DNA from: an uncultured Pelagibacteraceae bacterium
GTDB lineage: Bacteria; Pseudomonadota; Alphaproteobacteria; Pelagibacterales; Pelagibacteraceae
NCBI GenBank assembly: GCA_902584995.1
Contig: CACICF010000006.1
Coordinates: 1 to 64,000 of the forward strand
DNA: 64,000 bases
Reading direction: 5' to 3'
Part shown: positions 32,173-41,584 of the stretch, piece after piece
How positions within the stretch are numbered: the first letter of the stretch is position 1
Layout of the letters: the number at the start of each line of letters is the position of its first letter
Program-made: the position numbers and the translations under genes
The notes under the pieces: model-generated
The model's database searches: none
What the model was told of the DNA's origin: nothing
What the model saw: the letters and a program-made list of their open reading frames with translations, nothing else

Positions 32173-33326
32173 TTAAAATAATGTTTTAAAATATTTAAAT
32201 AAATTAAGCTTAATTTTTTCAAATCAGTCAATGAAACCGCTTCATCAACTTTATGCATTGTTTTTCCAACTAAGCCAAATTCTAAACACGGGGCAATTTT
32301 TCTTATAAATCTTGCATCTGAGGTACCCCCAGTTGTTGACAGTTTTGGTTTTATTTTAGTTATTTCTTTTATTATTCTTTGTATCATAAAAGTCGTATGA
32401 TTTGGCTTTGTGAGAAAAGCCTCTCCTGAAACAGCATAATCAATTTTATATTTGGATTTAGTTTTATTGCAGATTTTTTTCAAAATCTTTTCGATCTTAT
32501 TTTTGATTGAATTTGAAGTATGCTTATTATTAAATCTTATATTAAATGTTGCATAAGCAATTCCAGGAATAACATTATCAGCGGTATTATGTATATTAAT
32601 CTTTGTGATTTCCAGGTTTGTAGGCTGAAAATCTTTTGTACCTTTATCAAATTTTATATCTTTAAGTTCCTTTAGTATTTTTACAATGGTTGTAGATGGG
32701 TTGTTTGCTCTATGAGGATAAGCTACATGCCCTTGTATACCAGTAATTATTAATCGACCAGTCATACTACCTCTTCGCCCAATTTTTATCATTTCTCCTA
32801 ATTTATTTGGATTTGTTGGCTCTCCGACTAAGCAAAAATCTATTTTTTCTTTTCTCTTTTTTAAGTAATCAACAACTTTTTTAGTTCCATTAATAGCAAC
32901 ACCTTCCTCGTCTCCAGTTATCAAAAGACTTACAGATCCCTTAAATCCTCTATTTTTTTGAATAAAAATACTAACAGCAGACACAAATGCAGCAATTGAG
33001 CTTTTCATATCATTTGCTCCTCTACCAATTAAATGACCTTTCTTAATTGACGGTTTAAATGGGTTTACCGTCCAATCATTTAAATTTCCAGCAGGGACAA
33101 CATCTAGATGTCCTGCATAACAAAAGTTAGGACCATTATTTCCTAATCTTGCATATAGGTTTTTGACTGGTTCACTTCCTTTTTCCTTAAACTCAAGAAT
33201 TTTAGTTTTAAATCCAAGTTTTTTTAACTTCCTTTCCAGAAATTTCATAACTCCTGCATCTTTAGGAGTTACAGTTGGAAATTTAATTAGCTCCTTTGCT
33301 AATTGTAATTCATTTATAATTGCCAT
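32169..33326 (-). CDS. dapE: succinyl-diaminopimelate desuccinylase
   Basis: 385 residues, M20 metallopeptidase family. Metal ligands are in CYAGHLDVVPAG (His), RGANDMKSSIAA (Asp) and ITGDEEG (catalytic/bridging Glu), with GGTSDARF and the C-terminal His region KTMHKVDEAV. It produces LL-DAP for lysine and peptidoglycan. It pairs with dapD 5 nt upstream. Confidence 0.95.
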   Translation of the reverse strand: MAIINELQLAKELIKFPTVTPKDAGVMKFLERKLKKLGFKTKILEFKEKGSEPVKNLYARLGNNGPNFCYAGHLDVVPAGNLNDWTVNPFKPSIKKGHLIGRGANDMKSSIAAFVSAVSIFIQKNRGFKGSVSLLITGDEEGVAINGTKKVVDYLKKRKEKIDFCLVGEPTNPNKLGEMIKIGRRGSMTGRLIITGIQGHVAYPHRANNPSTTIVKILKELKDIKFDKGTKDFQPTNLEITKINIHNTADNVIPGIAYATFNIRFNNKHTSNSIKNKIEKILKKICNKTKSKYKIDYAVSGEAFLTKPNHTTFMIQRIIKEITKIKPKLSTTGGTSDARFIRKIAPCLEFGLVGKTMHKVDEAVSLTDLKKLSLIYLNILKHYFK

Positions 33327-33331
33327 TTAAA

Positions 33332-34159
33332 TTATTCTCTCAAGAGATCGTTAATAGAAGTTTTTGATCTGGTTTTTTCATCAACTTGTTTGATTATAAC
33401 TGCACAATACAGAGAGGGCGCAGATGGATTATTTTTATCTGGAAGTGAACCTGGAACCACAACTGAATAAGGAGGAATTTTTCCGTAAGTAATTTCACCA
33501 GTTTTTCTATTAACAATTTTTGTAGATTGTCCAATATACATTCCCATACTTAGAACCGATCCTTCTCCCACAATTACACCCTCTACAACTTCAGACATTG
33601 CACCCAAAAAAACATTATCTTCTATAATTGTCGGAAGTGCTTGTGCAGGTTCTAATACACCACCCACACCTGATCCTGCAGAGATATGACAATTTTTTCC
33701 TATTTGGCTGCAACTTCCTGCTCTTGCAAATGTATCAATCATAGTACCTTCATCAATATATGCGCCGATATTAACGTAGCATGGCATTAAAACAGCATTT
33801 TTGCCTACAAAACTTCCTTTCCTTACCGGAGAGTTAGGTACCATTCTAAAACCAGCTTTTTCGTGATCTTCTTTTGTCCATCCTGCTGTTTTACCTTTAA
33901 GTAAATGTGATTTATCGTACCAACTGCTATAAGGACCATTCAAATTTTCCATAGGATACAATCTGAAACTCAACATAATTGCCTTTTTTAAATGTTGATG
34001 GGTTACCCACTCACCATTTATTTTTTCAGCCACCCTCGATTTACCACTATCCAAATCATCGATAACTTGATTTATCGTATCTTTAAGAGACTGTTCAGAT
34101 GAGGGTTTTACTTGATCCCTATTTTCCCAAGCATCATTTATTATATTTTCTATACTCAT
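33332..34159 (-). CDS. dapD: 2,3,4,5-tetrahydropyridine-2,6-dicarboxylate N-succinyltransferase
   Basis: 275 residues. The left-handed beta-helix built from hexapeptide repeats runs from about residue 105 to 225 (VGKNAVLMPCYVNIGAYIDEG, GVGGVLEPAQALP, NVFLGAMSEVVEGVIVGEGS). The N-terminal helical part and the PPYSVVVPGSLP segment are typical of DapD. It catalyses the step before DapC/DapE in DAP synthesis, showing that this lineage uses the succinylase route. Confidence 0.96.
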   Translation of the reverse strand: MSIENIINDAWENRDQVKPSSEQSLKDTINQVIDDLDSGKSRVAEKINGEWVTHQHLKKAIMLSFRLYPMENLNGPYSSWYDKSHLLKGKTAGWTKEDHEKAGFRMVPNSPVRKGSFVGKNAVLMPCYVNIGAYIDEGTMIDTFARAGSCSQIGKNCHISAGSGVGGVLEPAQALPTIIEDNVFLGAMSEVVEGVIVGEGSVLSMGMYIGQSTKIVNRKTGEITYGKIPPYSVVVPGSLPDKNNPSAPSLYCAVIIKQVDEKTRSKTSINDLLRE

Positions 34160-34163
34160 AGTT

Positions 34164-34826
34164 TTAAGAGTTTTTTAATAACCTTATTTCTTTTAAAAAT
34201 AAAGAGAGATTTTCTATTTTGTAGTCAATATACTCTTTGTTAGATTCCTTTTTCCCCCAATACTCGTTATTGATTAACCAAACTGTTGTAGCTCCTCTTT
34301 CCTTTCCAATCGACAAATTTTTAGCAATATCTTCAATATAAATTGTCTCTTTTGGATTAATATCAAATTTCTTAACCATTAAATCGAATGCTTTTGCGGC
34401 TGGTTTTGGATGATAATCAGCATCAACAATATCAAATACGTCATCAAATAAGTCATCTATACCTAAGTGTGTAGTAATATTTTTAACATGTTCCTTGCTT
34501 CCATTGGTAAAAACAAATTTTCTTAGATTTAATTTTTTTATTTCTTCTCTTAAAACAATGTCTTTCTCCATAAAAGATAGATCAATATCATGAACAAATT
34601 GCAAAAATTCTGTCGGGGGAATATCATGGTGTATCATTAATCCGTTCAGACTTGTGTTATATTTGTGAAAATAATTAGTTTGTAGCTCTTTTGCTTCTTT
34701 TAAATCAATCTTTAACTTTTTTGAAATATACTGAGTCATTCTTTTGCTTACTTGACCAAATACTGCCTCTAGATCTTGATAAAGAACACCATCACAATCG
34801 AATAAGATATTTTTTATGTGCTTCAT
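34164..34826 (-). CDS. HAD-family pyrimidine 5'-nucleotidase
   Basis: 220 residues. HAD motif I DCDGVLY (nucleophile Asp), motif II FTNGSKEH, and motif III/IV PKPAAKAFD followed by YIEDIAKNL are present. This subfamily (SDT1/PHM8-like) dephosphorylates pyrimidine nucleotides. In alphaproteobacteria it is commonly found between dapD and argB, as here (4-nt gap to dapD, 4-nt overlap with argB). Confidence 0.88.
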   Translation of the reverse strand: MKHIKNILFDCDGVLYQDLEAVFGQVSKRMTQYISKKLKIDLKEAKELQTNYFHKYNTSLNGLMIHHDIPPTEFLQFVHDIDLSFMEKDIVLREEIKKLNLRKFVFTNGSKEHVKNITTHLGIDDLFDDVFDIVDADYHPKPAAKAFDLMVKKFDINPKETIYIEDIAKNLSIGKERGATTVWLINNEYWGKKESNKEYIDYKIENLSLFLKEIRLLKNS

Positions 34827-35671
34827 TTTCTTATTAATGTTCCTGCGCCTTTATCTGAAAATAATTCGAACAGAATTGAATGTTTTTTTCTTCCATCTAT
34901 GATTCCTACTCCTGTAACCCCATTCATTACTGCATCAAGGCATGTATTTATCTTGGGTATCATACCCTCTGTGATTGTTTCATTATTTATCATTTCTAAA
35001 ATTTCAGAAGAGCTAATCTCATCGATAAGTTTTTTTTCTTTATTTAAAACTCCTTCCACATTAGTCATTAATAACAATCTTCTACATTTTAGAGATTTTG
35101 CTATAGCTCCTGCAGCTGTATCCCCATTAATGTTATATGTTTGATTATTTTTCCCCAGACCTAAAGGGGATATAATTGGTACAGCATTAATTTTGATTAT
35201 ATCTTTTATTTTATCTACATTTATTTTATTTGGGATACCAACAAATCCTAGTTCCTCTGCTTCTGGAATAACTTCTATAGCATTGTTTTTCTTTGTATTA
35301 AGAGAAACTGCATTTGCACCTTTTTCGAGTAATGATTTTACAATATCCTCATTAAAGTCGATAAGGACATTTTCAACTATGTTAATAATTTTTTCATCTG
35401 TAACTCTTAATCCCCTTATAAATTTTGATTGAATATTCGATTTATCTAACTCTCTTTTAATTCTGGGCCCGCCTCCATGAACAATAATTATAGAAAGTCT
35501 TAATTTATTTAAAATACTAATATCTGAAATAAAATTATTAAAGATGTTCCTATCGATAAAAACATTCCCCCCATATTTAATTACAATTAATTGATCTTTA
35601 TATTTATCTATGTATTTTTTAAATTCATCGATTGTAGGACCATCTTTCGGTACAATTTTCTCTATTTCCAT
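34823..35671 (-). CDS. argB: acetylglutamate kinase
   Basis: Second step of arginine synthesis. 282 residues with VIKYGGNVF, VHGGGPRI, INGDTAAGAIA, LLLMTNVEGVLN and EGMIPKI, all amino-acid-kinase fold motifs. It lies 2 nt after yidC; the engB gene that often separates the two in alphaproteobacteria is not here. Confidence 0.96.
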   Translation of the reverse strand: MEIEKIVPKDGPTIDEFKKYIDKYKDQLIVIKYGGNVFIDRNIFNNFISDISILNKLRLSIIIVHGGGPRIKRELDKSNIQSKFIRGLRVTDEKIINIVENVLIDFNEDIVKSLLEKGANAVSLNTKKNNAIEVIPEAEELGFVGIPNKINVDKIKDIIKINAVPIISPLGLGKNNQTYNINGDTAAGAIAKSLKCRRLLLMTNVEGVLNKEKKLIDEISSSEILEMINNETITEGMIPKINTCLDAVMNGVTGVGIIDGRKKHSILFELFSDKGAGTLIRK

Positions 35672-35673
35672 TT

Positions 35674-37356
35674 TTAAACGGTTTTGACAGTCGTTCTCTT
35701 AATGATGATGTACTGTTGAGCCATTGTTAATATATTATTTATAGTCCAGTAAATGACTAGTCCAGCAGGGAAAGGAGCTAATATCACTGTTAAAAATAAA
35801 GGGAAAAACATAAATATTTTTGCTTGGACAGGATCAGGCGGTGTTGGATTTAGTTTTTGTTGCATCCACATTGAAACACCCATTAAACACGGCCAGACAC
35901 CAATAAGTAAAAAAGAAGGAGGGTCCCATGGAATTAATCCAAACAAATTAAATATAGAAGTAGGATCCCTTTCACTTAAATCTTTTATCCAACCAAAAAA
36001 TGGCTGATGTCTCATTTCAATAGTTACAAATAAAACCTTATAGATGGCAAAGAAAAATGGAATTTGTATGAAAATTGGAAGGCACCCGCTGATTGGATTA
36101 ACTTTCTCTCTTTTGTAAAGTGCCATCATTTCTTGTTGAAGTTTCATTTTGTCTTCCTTATGTAGCTCTTTGAGCCTTGTCATCTCTGGTTGGAGAACTT
36201 TCATTTTAGCCATTGATTTAAATGAGTAATTAGCAAGTGGAAAAAATACTAATCTAATACAAGCAGTAATCATAATAATTGCTATTCCAAAATTACCAGC
36301 AAGATTAAAGAAATATTGAATTGCAAAAAATAAAGGTTTAACGATAAAGTAGAACCATCCCCAATCTATAGCTAAATCAAACTTACTAATATTTTCAGTT
36401 TCAGCATAACCATCAATAACGTTTACTTCTTTTGCCGCTACTATTGCTCTGATAGAATTAGTTTTTATTTCATTAGCACCAATTTCAGTTGCATCTGTCT
36501 CTATAAAATTTGCTCTAAATTTATTTTTATAATCAAAATCAGACCTGAAACTTTTCCCATTTTCTGGAATAAGACTAGCAATCCAATATTTATCAGTAAT
36601 GCCTAGCCATCCAGTATCCGCGTTTATAGAGTATTTTTTTTCCTCTATATCTTCATAATCCTCTTCAACTAATTGATCATCAAAGACACCAATTAGTCCC
36701 TCATGCAAAATATAAAAATTTGTTACTTCTGGTGCAATGTTTCTTATGATTTGACCGTAAGGATAGAAATTATAAGTTTTATCAGACTTATTTTCTATAG
36801 TTTGCTTAATGTCAAAAAGATATTGATTATCAATACTAATTTCTTTTGTAAATTTGATATTCTGATTATTTTTCCAACTTAATTTTATAGACGAATTTGG
36901 TGTAAGTTTCTTATTTCCCTCAATCTCCCACAATGTTTTTGAATTTGGTAGGTCAATATTTTTATTAGTTGTTGCCCAACCAGTTTCTACATAGTATCCA
37001 TTTTCAGATTGTTTAGGATTTAACAGTACAACATTATCATCTCCATTTAGAGTGTTTGTGTAATTCTTAAAGGTTAAATCGTCAATAGATGAACCGAGCA
37101 ATGAAATTGAACCTTTAATTTTATCATTTTCGAATAAAATTCTTTCATTCTCCTCCAAAGCTTCATCTCTTGAAATCTTAATTATTTTCTCATCTTGAAC
37201 TAATGAAGGTGCATCCGATGAAGAATTTTGACTAGAAGTGTTTTTATCATTTGAGATATTTTTTTGATCTACAACAGGAGGAGCAAAAAATAAACTGTAG
37301 AGTATTATGACAGCTGCACTTAAAGATATTGCTGCAATTACATTTTTTGTATCCAT
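35674..37356 (-). CDS. yidC: membrane protein insertase YidC
   Basis: 560 residues, Gram-negative form. An N-terminal membrane helix (about 5-25) and a charged linker precede the large periplasmic domain (about 60-335) and the conserved C-terminal insertase core with five helices, including the FAIQYFFNLAGNFGIAII, NPISGCLPIFIQIPFFFAIYKV and PAGLVIYWTINN segments. It inserts and folds inner-membrane proteins with or without SecYEG. It lies in the conserved rpmH-rnpA-yidD-yidC order. Confidence 0.97.
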   Translation of the reverse strand: MDTKNVIAAISLSAAVIILYSLFFAPPVVDQKNISNDKNTSSQNSSSDAPSLVQDEKIIKISRDEALEENERILFENDKIKGSISLLGSSIDDLTFKNYTNTLNGDDNVVLLNPKQSENGYYVETGWATTNKNIDLPNSKTLWEIEGNKKLTPNSSIKLSWKNNQNIKFTKEISIDNQYLFDIKQTIENKSDKTYNFYPYGQIIRNIAPEVTNFYILHEGLIGVFDDQLVEEDYEDIEEKKYSINADTGWLGITDKYWIASLIPENGKSFRSDFDYKNKFRANFIETDATEIGANEIKTNSIRAIVAAKEVNVIDGYAETENISKFDLAIDWGWFYFIVKPLFFAIQYFFNLAGNFGIAIIMITACIRLVFFPLANYSFKSMAKMKVLQPEMTRLKELHKEDKMKLQQEMMALYKREKVNPISGCLPIFIQIPFFFAIYKVLFVTIEMRHQPFFGWIKDLSERDPTSIFNLFGLIPWDPPSFLLIGVWPCLMGVSMWMQQKLNPTPPDPVQAKIFMFFPLFLTVILAPFPAGLVIYWTINNILTMAQQYIIIKRTTVKTV

Positions 37357-37359
37357 AAA

Positions 37360-37602
37360 CTACTTTTTCTTTTTAACAGGATCAAATCCTTCACCACCAC
37401 CTAAAAATTTTACTGGGTGACAACTTAAAATTCTTTTGAATCCGTTAATACTTCCTTTAAAAATTCCGTACTCTTTTAGATTTTCAATAAAATAATCTGA
37501 ACATGTCGGAAGATATCTACAGTTATTTCCTAAAAATGGGGATATTACCATTTGATACAATTTGATCGTTTTGATCATTAAATATTTTAAAAGTTTATTC
37601 AT
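37360..37602 (-). CDS. yidD: membrane protein insertion efficiency factor YidD
   Basis: 80 residues. YQMVISPFLGNNCRYLPTCSDYF holds the family's cysteine pair; GFKRILSCHPVKFLGGGEGFDPV is the conserved C terminus. The N-terminal amphipathic helix probably associates with the membrane. It overlaps rnpA by 4 nt. Confidence 0.96.
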   Translation of the reverse strand: MNKLLKYLMIKTIKLYQMVISPFLGNNCRYLPTCSDYFIENLKEYGIFKGSINGFKRILSCHPVKFLGGGEGFDPVKKKK

Positions 37603-37940
37603 TTAATCTTTTTAAAATCCTCAAGTGTTACCATTTTTATTTTCTCATAAGGATCATTGTTAATAGATATTCTTGCAATTAATAAATAGCAATAATTTAG
37701 ATTAATATTAATTGTTTTTAAAGCATCATTCATTATATTTCTTAATCTTCTTTTAATTCTATTTCTAATAACAGCATTTCCTATTTTCTTTTTAGCTACA
37801 AAGCTTATATTTAATCTGCTTGTATTTTTATCTGAAAGTTTTTTAAAGAAAATTGTTAAATACTTATTAGAAATTTTTTTTCCACCAAGAATCGACTTAA
37901 AGTCCTCATTTTTAGAAAGGCTAACAATCTTTTTCTTCAT
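37599..37940 (-). CDS. rnpA: ribonuclease P protein component
   Basis: 113 residues. The RNR signature, AVIRNRIKRRLRNIM at about residues 54-68, binds RNase P RNA. The N-terminal LSKNEDFKSIL region is typical. It works with the M1 RNA (not in this window) to mature tRNA 5' ends. The start shares one base with the rpmH stop. Confidence 0.93.
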   Translation of the reverse strand: MKKKIVSLSKNEDFKSILGGKKISNKYLTIFFKKLSDKNTSRLNISFVAKKKIGNAVIRNRIKRRLRNIMNDALKTININLNYCYLLIARISINNDPYEKIKMVTLEDFKKIK

Positions 37941-38077
37941 TAAGCGTTTGTTAATTTTTTTCTTCCTTTAGCCCTTCTTCTTTTTAATACTTTTCTTCCA
38001 CCCTTAGTTTTTCTTTTAGCTCTAAAGCCAACGGCTTTTTTTCTTTTTCTATTACTTGGTTGATATGTACGTTTCAT
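37940..38077 (-). CDS. rpmH: 50S ribosomal protein L34
   Basis: A 45-residue gene, easy to miss by length. The translation starts [18 protein letters not shown] and continues [21 protein letters not shown], matching L34 closely. The stop TAA shares its last base with the rnpA start ATG (TAATG), the strict rpmH-rnpA coupling seen across bacteria. Confidence 0.96.
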   Translation of the reverse strand: MKRTYQPSNRKRKKAVGFRAKRKTKGGRKVLKRRRAKGRKKLTNA

Positions 38078-38160
38078 TGTTGTTAAATTAATGTTAAATT
38101 TCGGTAGTTATACAAATATATGTATATAAGTACAGTGATTTTTAATAAGTTAAAAAATCA
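38078..38160. promoter_or_regulatory. divergent promoter region rpmH/VTT protein
   Basis: 83 bp between divergent genes. It has a direct repeat TGTTAAAT/TGTTAAAT near 38083-38101 and a short inverted repeat ATACA-6-TGTAT near 38111-38126. Presumably it holds promoters for both genes; no confident -35/-10 pair is assigned. Confidence 0.35.
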
Positions 38161-38880
38161 ATGAATAGAGAAAAAAAAATTAAAGTATTTTTAGGCTCTG
38201 CTTACATTTTGATAATATTTGTTTTTTTATTGTTTTTTTTTAATAAATTTTCATTTCAGGATTTTTCTAGTTATGAACTAATAAGAGAAAATAGAAATGC
38301 CTTGGAAGAAATTAAAAATAGTAATATTTTTATTTCAAGTATTATTTTTTTATTAGGTACTATAGCATGGGTTCTCTTATTAGGTTTTGGCTCACCTGTA
38401 TTTTTAGTTGGTGGTTTTATTTTTGGAAAGTGGTTAGGAACTTTGCTTATAGTGTTTGGTTTATCAATAGGTGCAACACTTTTATATTTATTTGCTAATT
38501 ACTTTTTAAAAGATTTAGTTGAGAAGAAATTTTCATCACGTTTTAGTAATTTGACTGAAAAGTTTAAAAAGAATGAATTTATTTTTTTTCTAATTTATAG
38601 ATTTATTGGTGGTATTCCTTTTTTTATTTCAAATATTTTACCAACAATTTTTAATGTTAAAGTTAGAAACTTCTTTTTAGGGTCAATAATTGGAATGACC
38701 CCACAATTATTTGTTGGAGCATCTCTTGGAGCTGGTTTGAGTAAGATTTTAGAAGAAAATTCTGAGGTTCCAACTATTCTTGATCTAATTTTTACCCCAG
38801 ATATTTATTTGCCAATTCTTGGTATTATAATTTTAGTTTCAATTGGATTAATATTTAAAAAAAAATTTTACACAAAATAA
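38161..38880 (+). CDS. TVP38/TMEM64 (VTT-domain) membrane protein
   Basis: 239 residues. It has an N-terminal helix (about 8-28), then the VTT/DedA-like core: GSPVFLVGGFIFGKWLGT, an amphipathic segment, YRFIGGIPFFISNILPTIFNV, and GMTPQLFVGASLGAG with re-entrant-type glycine/proline helices, and a last helix at about 215-232. Homologues (YdjX/YdjZ, TMEM64) are implicated in lipid scrambling or transport, but the exact substrate is unknown. The stop lies 3 nt from the convergent tRNA-Thr gene. Confidence 0.85.
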   Translation: MNREKKIKVFLGSAYILIIFVFLLFFFNKFSFQDFSSYELIRENRNALEEIKNSNIFISSIIFLLGTIAWVLLLGFGSPVFLVGGFIFGKWLGTLLIVFGLSIGATLLYLFANYFLKDLVEKKFSSRFSNLTEKFKKNEFIFFLIYRFIGGIPFFISNILPTIFNVKVRNFFLGSIIGMTPQLFVGASLGAGLSKILEENSEVPTILDLIFTPDIYLPILGIIILVSIGLIFKKKFYTK

Positions 38881-38883
38881 AAC

Positions 38884-38957
38884 TGGTGCCCTTACCCAGA
38901 ATTGAACTGGAAACTCATCCTTACCATGGATGTGTTATACCATTTAACTATAAGGGC
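38884..38957 (-). tRNA. tRNA-Thr (GGT)
   Basis: On the minus strand the acceptor GCCCTTA pairs with TAAGGGC, the discriminator is A, and CCA is encoded (complement of 38884-38886). The anticodon stem CATCC/GGATG encloses loop ATGGTAA, giving anticodon GGT. The T loop is CAGTTCAATTCTG. Total 71 nt plus CCA. Confidence 0.95.
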
Positions 38958-39052
38958 AATATTTAACTCAAATTAGTGTATAAATTTAATTTTTTCAAAT
39001 TATTGCCTTAATTTTTTTTTAAAATAAGTTATATCTAGTTAAGGAAAATGTT

Positions 39053-39250
39053 ATGGGAATTCACTACACATATGGAGCTAATAAAAATGCAAAGCTCATG
39101 GAAAAAAAAGCAAGAAGAGAAAAAAAACTTGCAGAAAAAAGGGCCAAGAAGCAAATCAAAACTGGACCAGAAAAAATAGAAGATGATAAAACAATTCCTA
39201 TTGATCAAGTTATCACTCTAGATCATCTTACAAATCCTGATAAAAAATAA
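39053..39250 (+). CDS. small basic protein, unknown function
   Basis: 65 residues starting MGIHYTYGANKNAKLMEKK, then a Lys/Arg/Ala/Glu-rich helix (about 15-37) and a C-terminal IPIDQVITLDHLTNP segment. An AAGGA Shine-Dalgarno-like stretch at 39041-39045 lies 7 nt before the ATG, better than most genes in the window, and TATATC at 39030-39035 may be its -10. No known domain recognised; the basic helix could bind nucleic acid. Confidence 0.7.
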   Translation: MGIHYTYGANKNAKLMEKKARREKKLAEKRAKKQIKTGPEKIEDDKTIPIDQVITLDHLTNPDKK

Positions 39251-39253
39251 ATT

Positions 39254-39358
39254 ATGAGTTCAAAAAAAAATAATTTTAGCAAACTTGAACTTGCTTTAAG
39301 AAAAAATTTAAGAAAGAGAAAAGAATTCCAAAAAAAAACAAAGAAAAAAAATAAATAA
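39254..39358 (+). CDS. very small basic protein (34 aa), unknown function
   Basis: A 34-residue ORF, ATG at 39254, almost all Lys/Arg/Asn/Leu (ending [15 protein letters not shown]). It starts 3 nt after the previous small gene and its stop shares one base with the dcd start (TAATG). This coupling pattern, used by genuine genes throughout the window, supports its being translated. No homology is recognised. Confidence 0.6.
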   Translation: MSSKKNNFSKLELALRKNLRKRKEFQKKTKKKNK

Positions 39359-39912
39359 TGTCAGTTCAATCTGATAAGTGGATTATTCAAATGGCTAGAG
39401 ATAATGATATGATTTCTCCATTTGAAGATAAACAAGTTCGAGGTGATAAAATATCATTTGGTGTATCATCTTATGGTTATGATGCAAGGGTCTCTGACGA
39501 ATTTAAAATTTTCACTAATGTCAATTCTGAAATTGTAGATCCAAAAAATTTTAAATCTTCTAATTTTATTACTAAAAACTCATCAGAATGTATAATACCA
39601 CCTAATTCTTTCGTGTTAGCAAGAACAGTAGAGTATTTCAAAATTCCAAAAAATGTTTTGGTAATTTGTTTAGGAAAATCTACCTATGCAAGATGTGGAA
39701 TAATAGTTAACGTTACACCTCTTGAGCCAGGATGGGAGGGTCATGTAACTTTAGAATTTTCAAACACAACCCCATTACCAGCAAAAATTTATGCTAATGA
39801 AGGTGTTGCACAGTTTGTGTTTATCAAAGGAAATGAAGATCCATCAGTTTCATATGCAGATAGAAATGGCAAATACCAGGGCCAAAAGGGAGTTACACTT
39901 CCAAAAATATAA
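39358..39912 (+). CDS. dcd: dCTP deaminase
   Basis: 184 residues. Converts dCTP to dUTP for thymidylate synthesis. The trimeric dUTPase-like fold motifs are present: [31 protein letters not shown] holds the catalytic Arg and Glu region, and [15 protein letters not shown] is the nucleotide-binding C terminus. murA follows after 2 nt. Confidence 0.96.
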   Translation: MSVQSDKWIIQMARDNDMISPFEDKQVRGDKISFGVSSYGYDARVSDEFKIFTNVNSEIVDPKNFKSSNFITKNSSECIIPPNSFVLARTVEYFKIPKNVLVICLGKSTYARCGIIVNVTPLEPGWEGHVTLEFSNTTPLPAKIYANEGVAQFVFIKGNEDPSVSYADRNGKYQGQKGVTLPKI

Positions 39913-39914
39913 TA

Positions 39915-41177
39915 ATGGACAAATTTATTGTTAAAGGCCCTAGTAAATTAAAGGGAGAGATTGCAATTTCAGGCTCTAAAAATGCTGCTTTACCAATACT
40001 AGCATCAACAATTTTATTTGAAAAAGAAGTTGTAATTAAAAATTTACCAAGGGTGAAAGATATAGATACAATGATTAATCTTTTAAAATCCCTTGGATCA
40101 ATAGTAAAATTTAGTAAAGATAAAAAAACTGTTAAAATAACAAAGAAAAAAAAACATAAATTTTTTGCTCCATATTCTCTTGTTAGAACAATGAGGGCTG
40201 GAATTTTAGTTTTAGGTGCCCTGGTAGCTAAATATCAAAAATCAATTACCTCTTTGCCTGGAGGCTGTTTAATTGGAGCAAGACCTATAAATTATCATTT
40301 AAATGCACTTAAAAAACTTGGAATGAGGTATGAAATCAAAAAAGGTTACATACATGCAAGTTCTAAAGGAAAATTAGTAGGTGCTAAAGTTAGATTTTCA
40401 AAAATCAGTGTTGGGGCAACTGAAAATACAATTATAGCAGCATGCTTAGCGAATGGAATTACAATTCTTAGAAATTGTGCAATTGAACCAGAAATAATTG
40501 ATTTAATAAATTTTTTAAAGTCTGGTGGTGCTAAAATAAAATTTATTGGTAAGCGGACTGTGAGGATTGAGGGAGTAAAAATTTTAAAAAGTACTATTTA
40601 CTCAGTTATGTCAGATAGGATAGAAACTGGAACTTTTTGTGTCGCAGCATGTTTGACTGGTGGTAATTTAAAGATTAATAACTTTGATCCTAAAATTATA
40701 AAAGCAGAACTATCATTACTGAAGAGGGTTGGAGCTAAAATTAAAACAAGTAAAAATCAAATCCATATACTAGGTCCGAAAAAAATTAAAAATATATCCA
40801 ATTTGGTCACAAAAGAGTACCCAAATTTTCCAACAGATTTGCAAGCACAATTCATGGTTCTTTTATGCAAGGCAAAAGGAAAAAGCTCAATAACGGAGAG
40901 TATTTTTGAAAACAGATTCATGCATGTTGCTGAATTAAAAAGATTAGGTGCTGAAATCATAATAAAAAAAAATAAGGCTTTAATTTTAGGCAGCACAAAT
41001 TTTAAGGCTGCGGAGTTAATGTCTAGTGACTTAAGAGCATCAGTTGCATTAGTTCTAGCAGCACTTGTTGCCAAAGGGACATCTATTATTAATAGAATTT
41101 ACCACTTAGATAGAGGATATGAAAATATAGAGAATAAACTCAGAAAAGTAGGTGTAAAAATAAGACGTATTAGTTGA
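39915..41177 (+). CDS. murA: UDP-N-acetylglucosamine 1-carboxyvinyltransferase
   Basis: First committed step of peptidoglycan synthesis. 420 residues. Lys22-Asn23 (SGSKNAALP) and catalytic Cys118 (GGCLIGARPINYH), the fosfomycin target, are present, so fosfomycin sensitivity at this residue is expected. GATENTIIAACLA and SDLRASVALVLAAL are further signatures. The stop TGA shares a base with the next gene's ATG. Confidence 0.97.
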   Translation: MDKFIVKGPSKLKGEIAISGSKNAALPILASTILFEKEVVIKNLPRVKDIDTMINLLKSLGSIVKFSKDKKTVKITKKKKHKFFAPYSLVRTMRAGILVLGALVAKYQKSITSLPGGCLIGARPINYHLNALKKLGMRYEIKKGYIHASSKGKLVGAKVRFSKISVGATENTIIAACLANGITILRNCAIEPEIIDLINFLKSGGAKIKFIGKRTVRIEGVKILKSTIYSVMSDRIETGTFCVAACLTGGNLKINNFDPKIIKAELSLLKRVGAKIKTSKNQIHILGPKKIKNISNLVTKEYPNFPTDLQAQFMVLLCKAKGKSSITESIFENRFMHVAELKRLGAEIIIKKNKALILGSTNFKAAELMSSDLRASVALVLAALVAKGTSIINRIYHLDRGYENIENKLRKVGVKIRRIS

Positions 41178-41584
41178 TGGAAAATCAATACTTAAAAAAG
41201 ATAATTGCACAATCTCCCGAGGATCTCAATGTCATTTCAGCTTGCTGTTCTGAAGGGAGAGTAAATATAAAAGATGTTAAGTATTTAGCCTCAAATAAGA
41301 TTTTCCTGATGTCTATATTAAGACTTAGCAAAGAGGAGGAAAATAAAAATAAGCAAATAAACAGTATAATTAAATTTGAATTTATAAATTCTTCTAAATC
41401 AAAGAATATAGACCAAAAAGACTCGAATCTTTCATTAGAACTCTTAACTATTGATATTTTTAAGAAAGAACAAAACTTTGAAATAATTATGTTATTTTCG
41501 AAAAATAGAATTATAACTCTCTCCGCTGAGGTAATTGAAGTAACATTAGAGGATCAAAAATTAGAAAATGATAAAACAAATTAA
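41177..41584 (+). CDS. DUF2948 family protein
   Basis: 135 residues from the ATG at 41177 (an in-frame TTG lies one codon upstream). It matches the alphaproteobacterial DUF2948 pattern, LKKIIAQSPEDLNVISACCSEGRVNIKDV at the start and LSAEVIEVTLEDQ at the end, and the typical location between murA and hisD. Function unknown; no catalytic motif visible. The 3' end overlaps hisD by 17 nt. Confidence 0.8.
   Translation: MENQYLKKIIAQSPEDLNVISACCSEGRVNIKDVKYLASNKIFLMSILRLSKEEENKNKQINSIIKFEFINSSKSKNIDQKDSNLSLELLTIDIFKKEQNFEIIMLFSKNRIITLSAEVIEVTLEDQKLENDKTN

Noticed and set aside
35672-35673. Missing engB between yidC and argB as a sign of gene loss
   Set aside because: Only the local absence is visible; the gene may be elsewhere in the genome, so no claim of loss is made.
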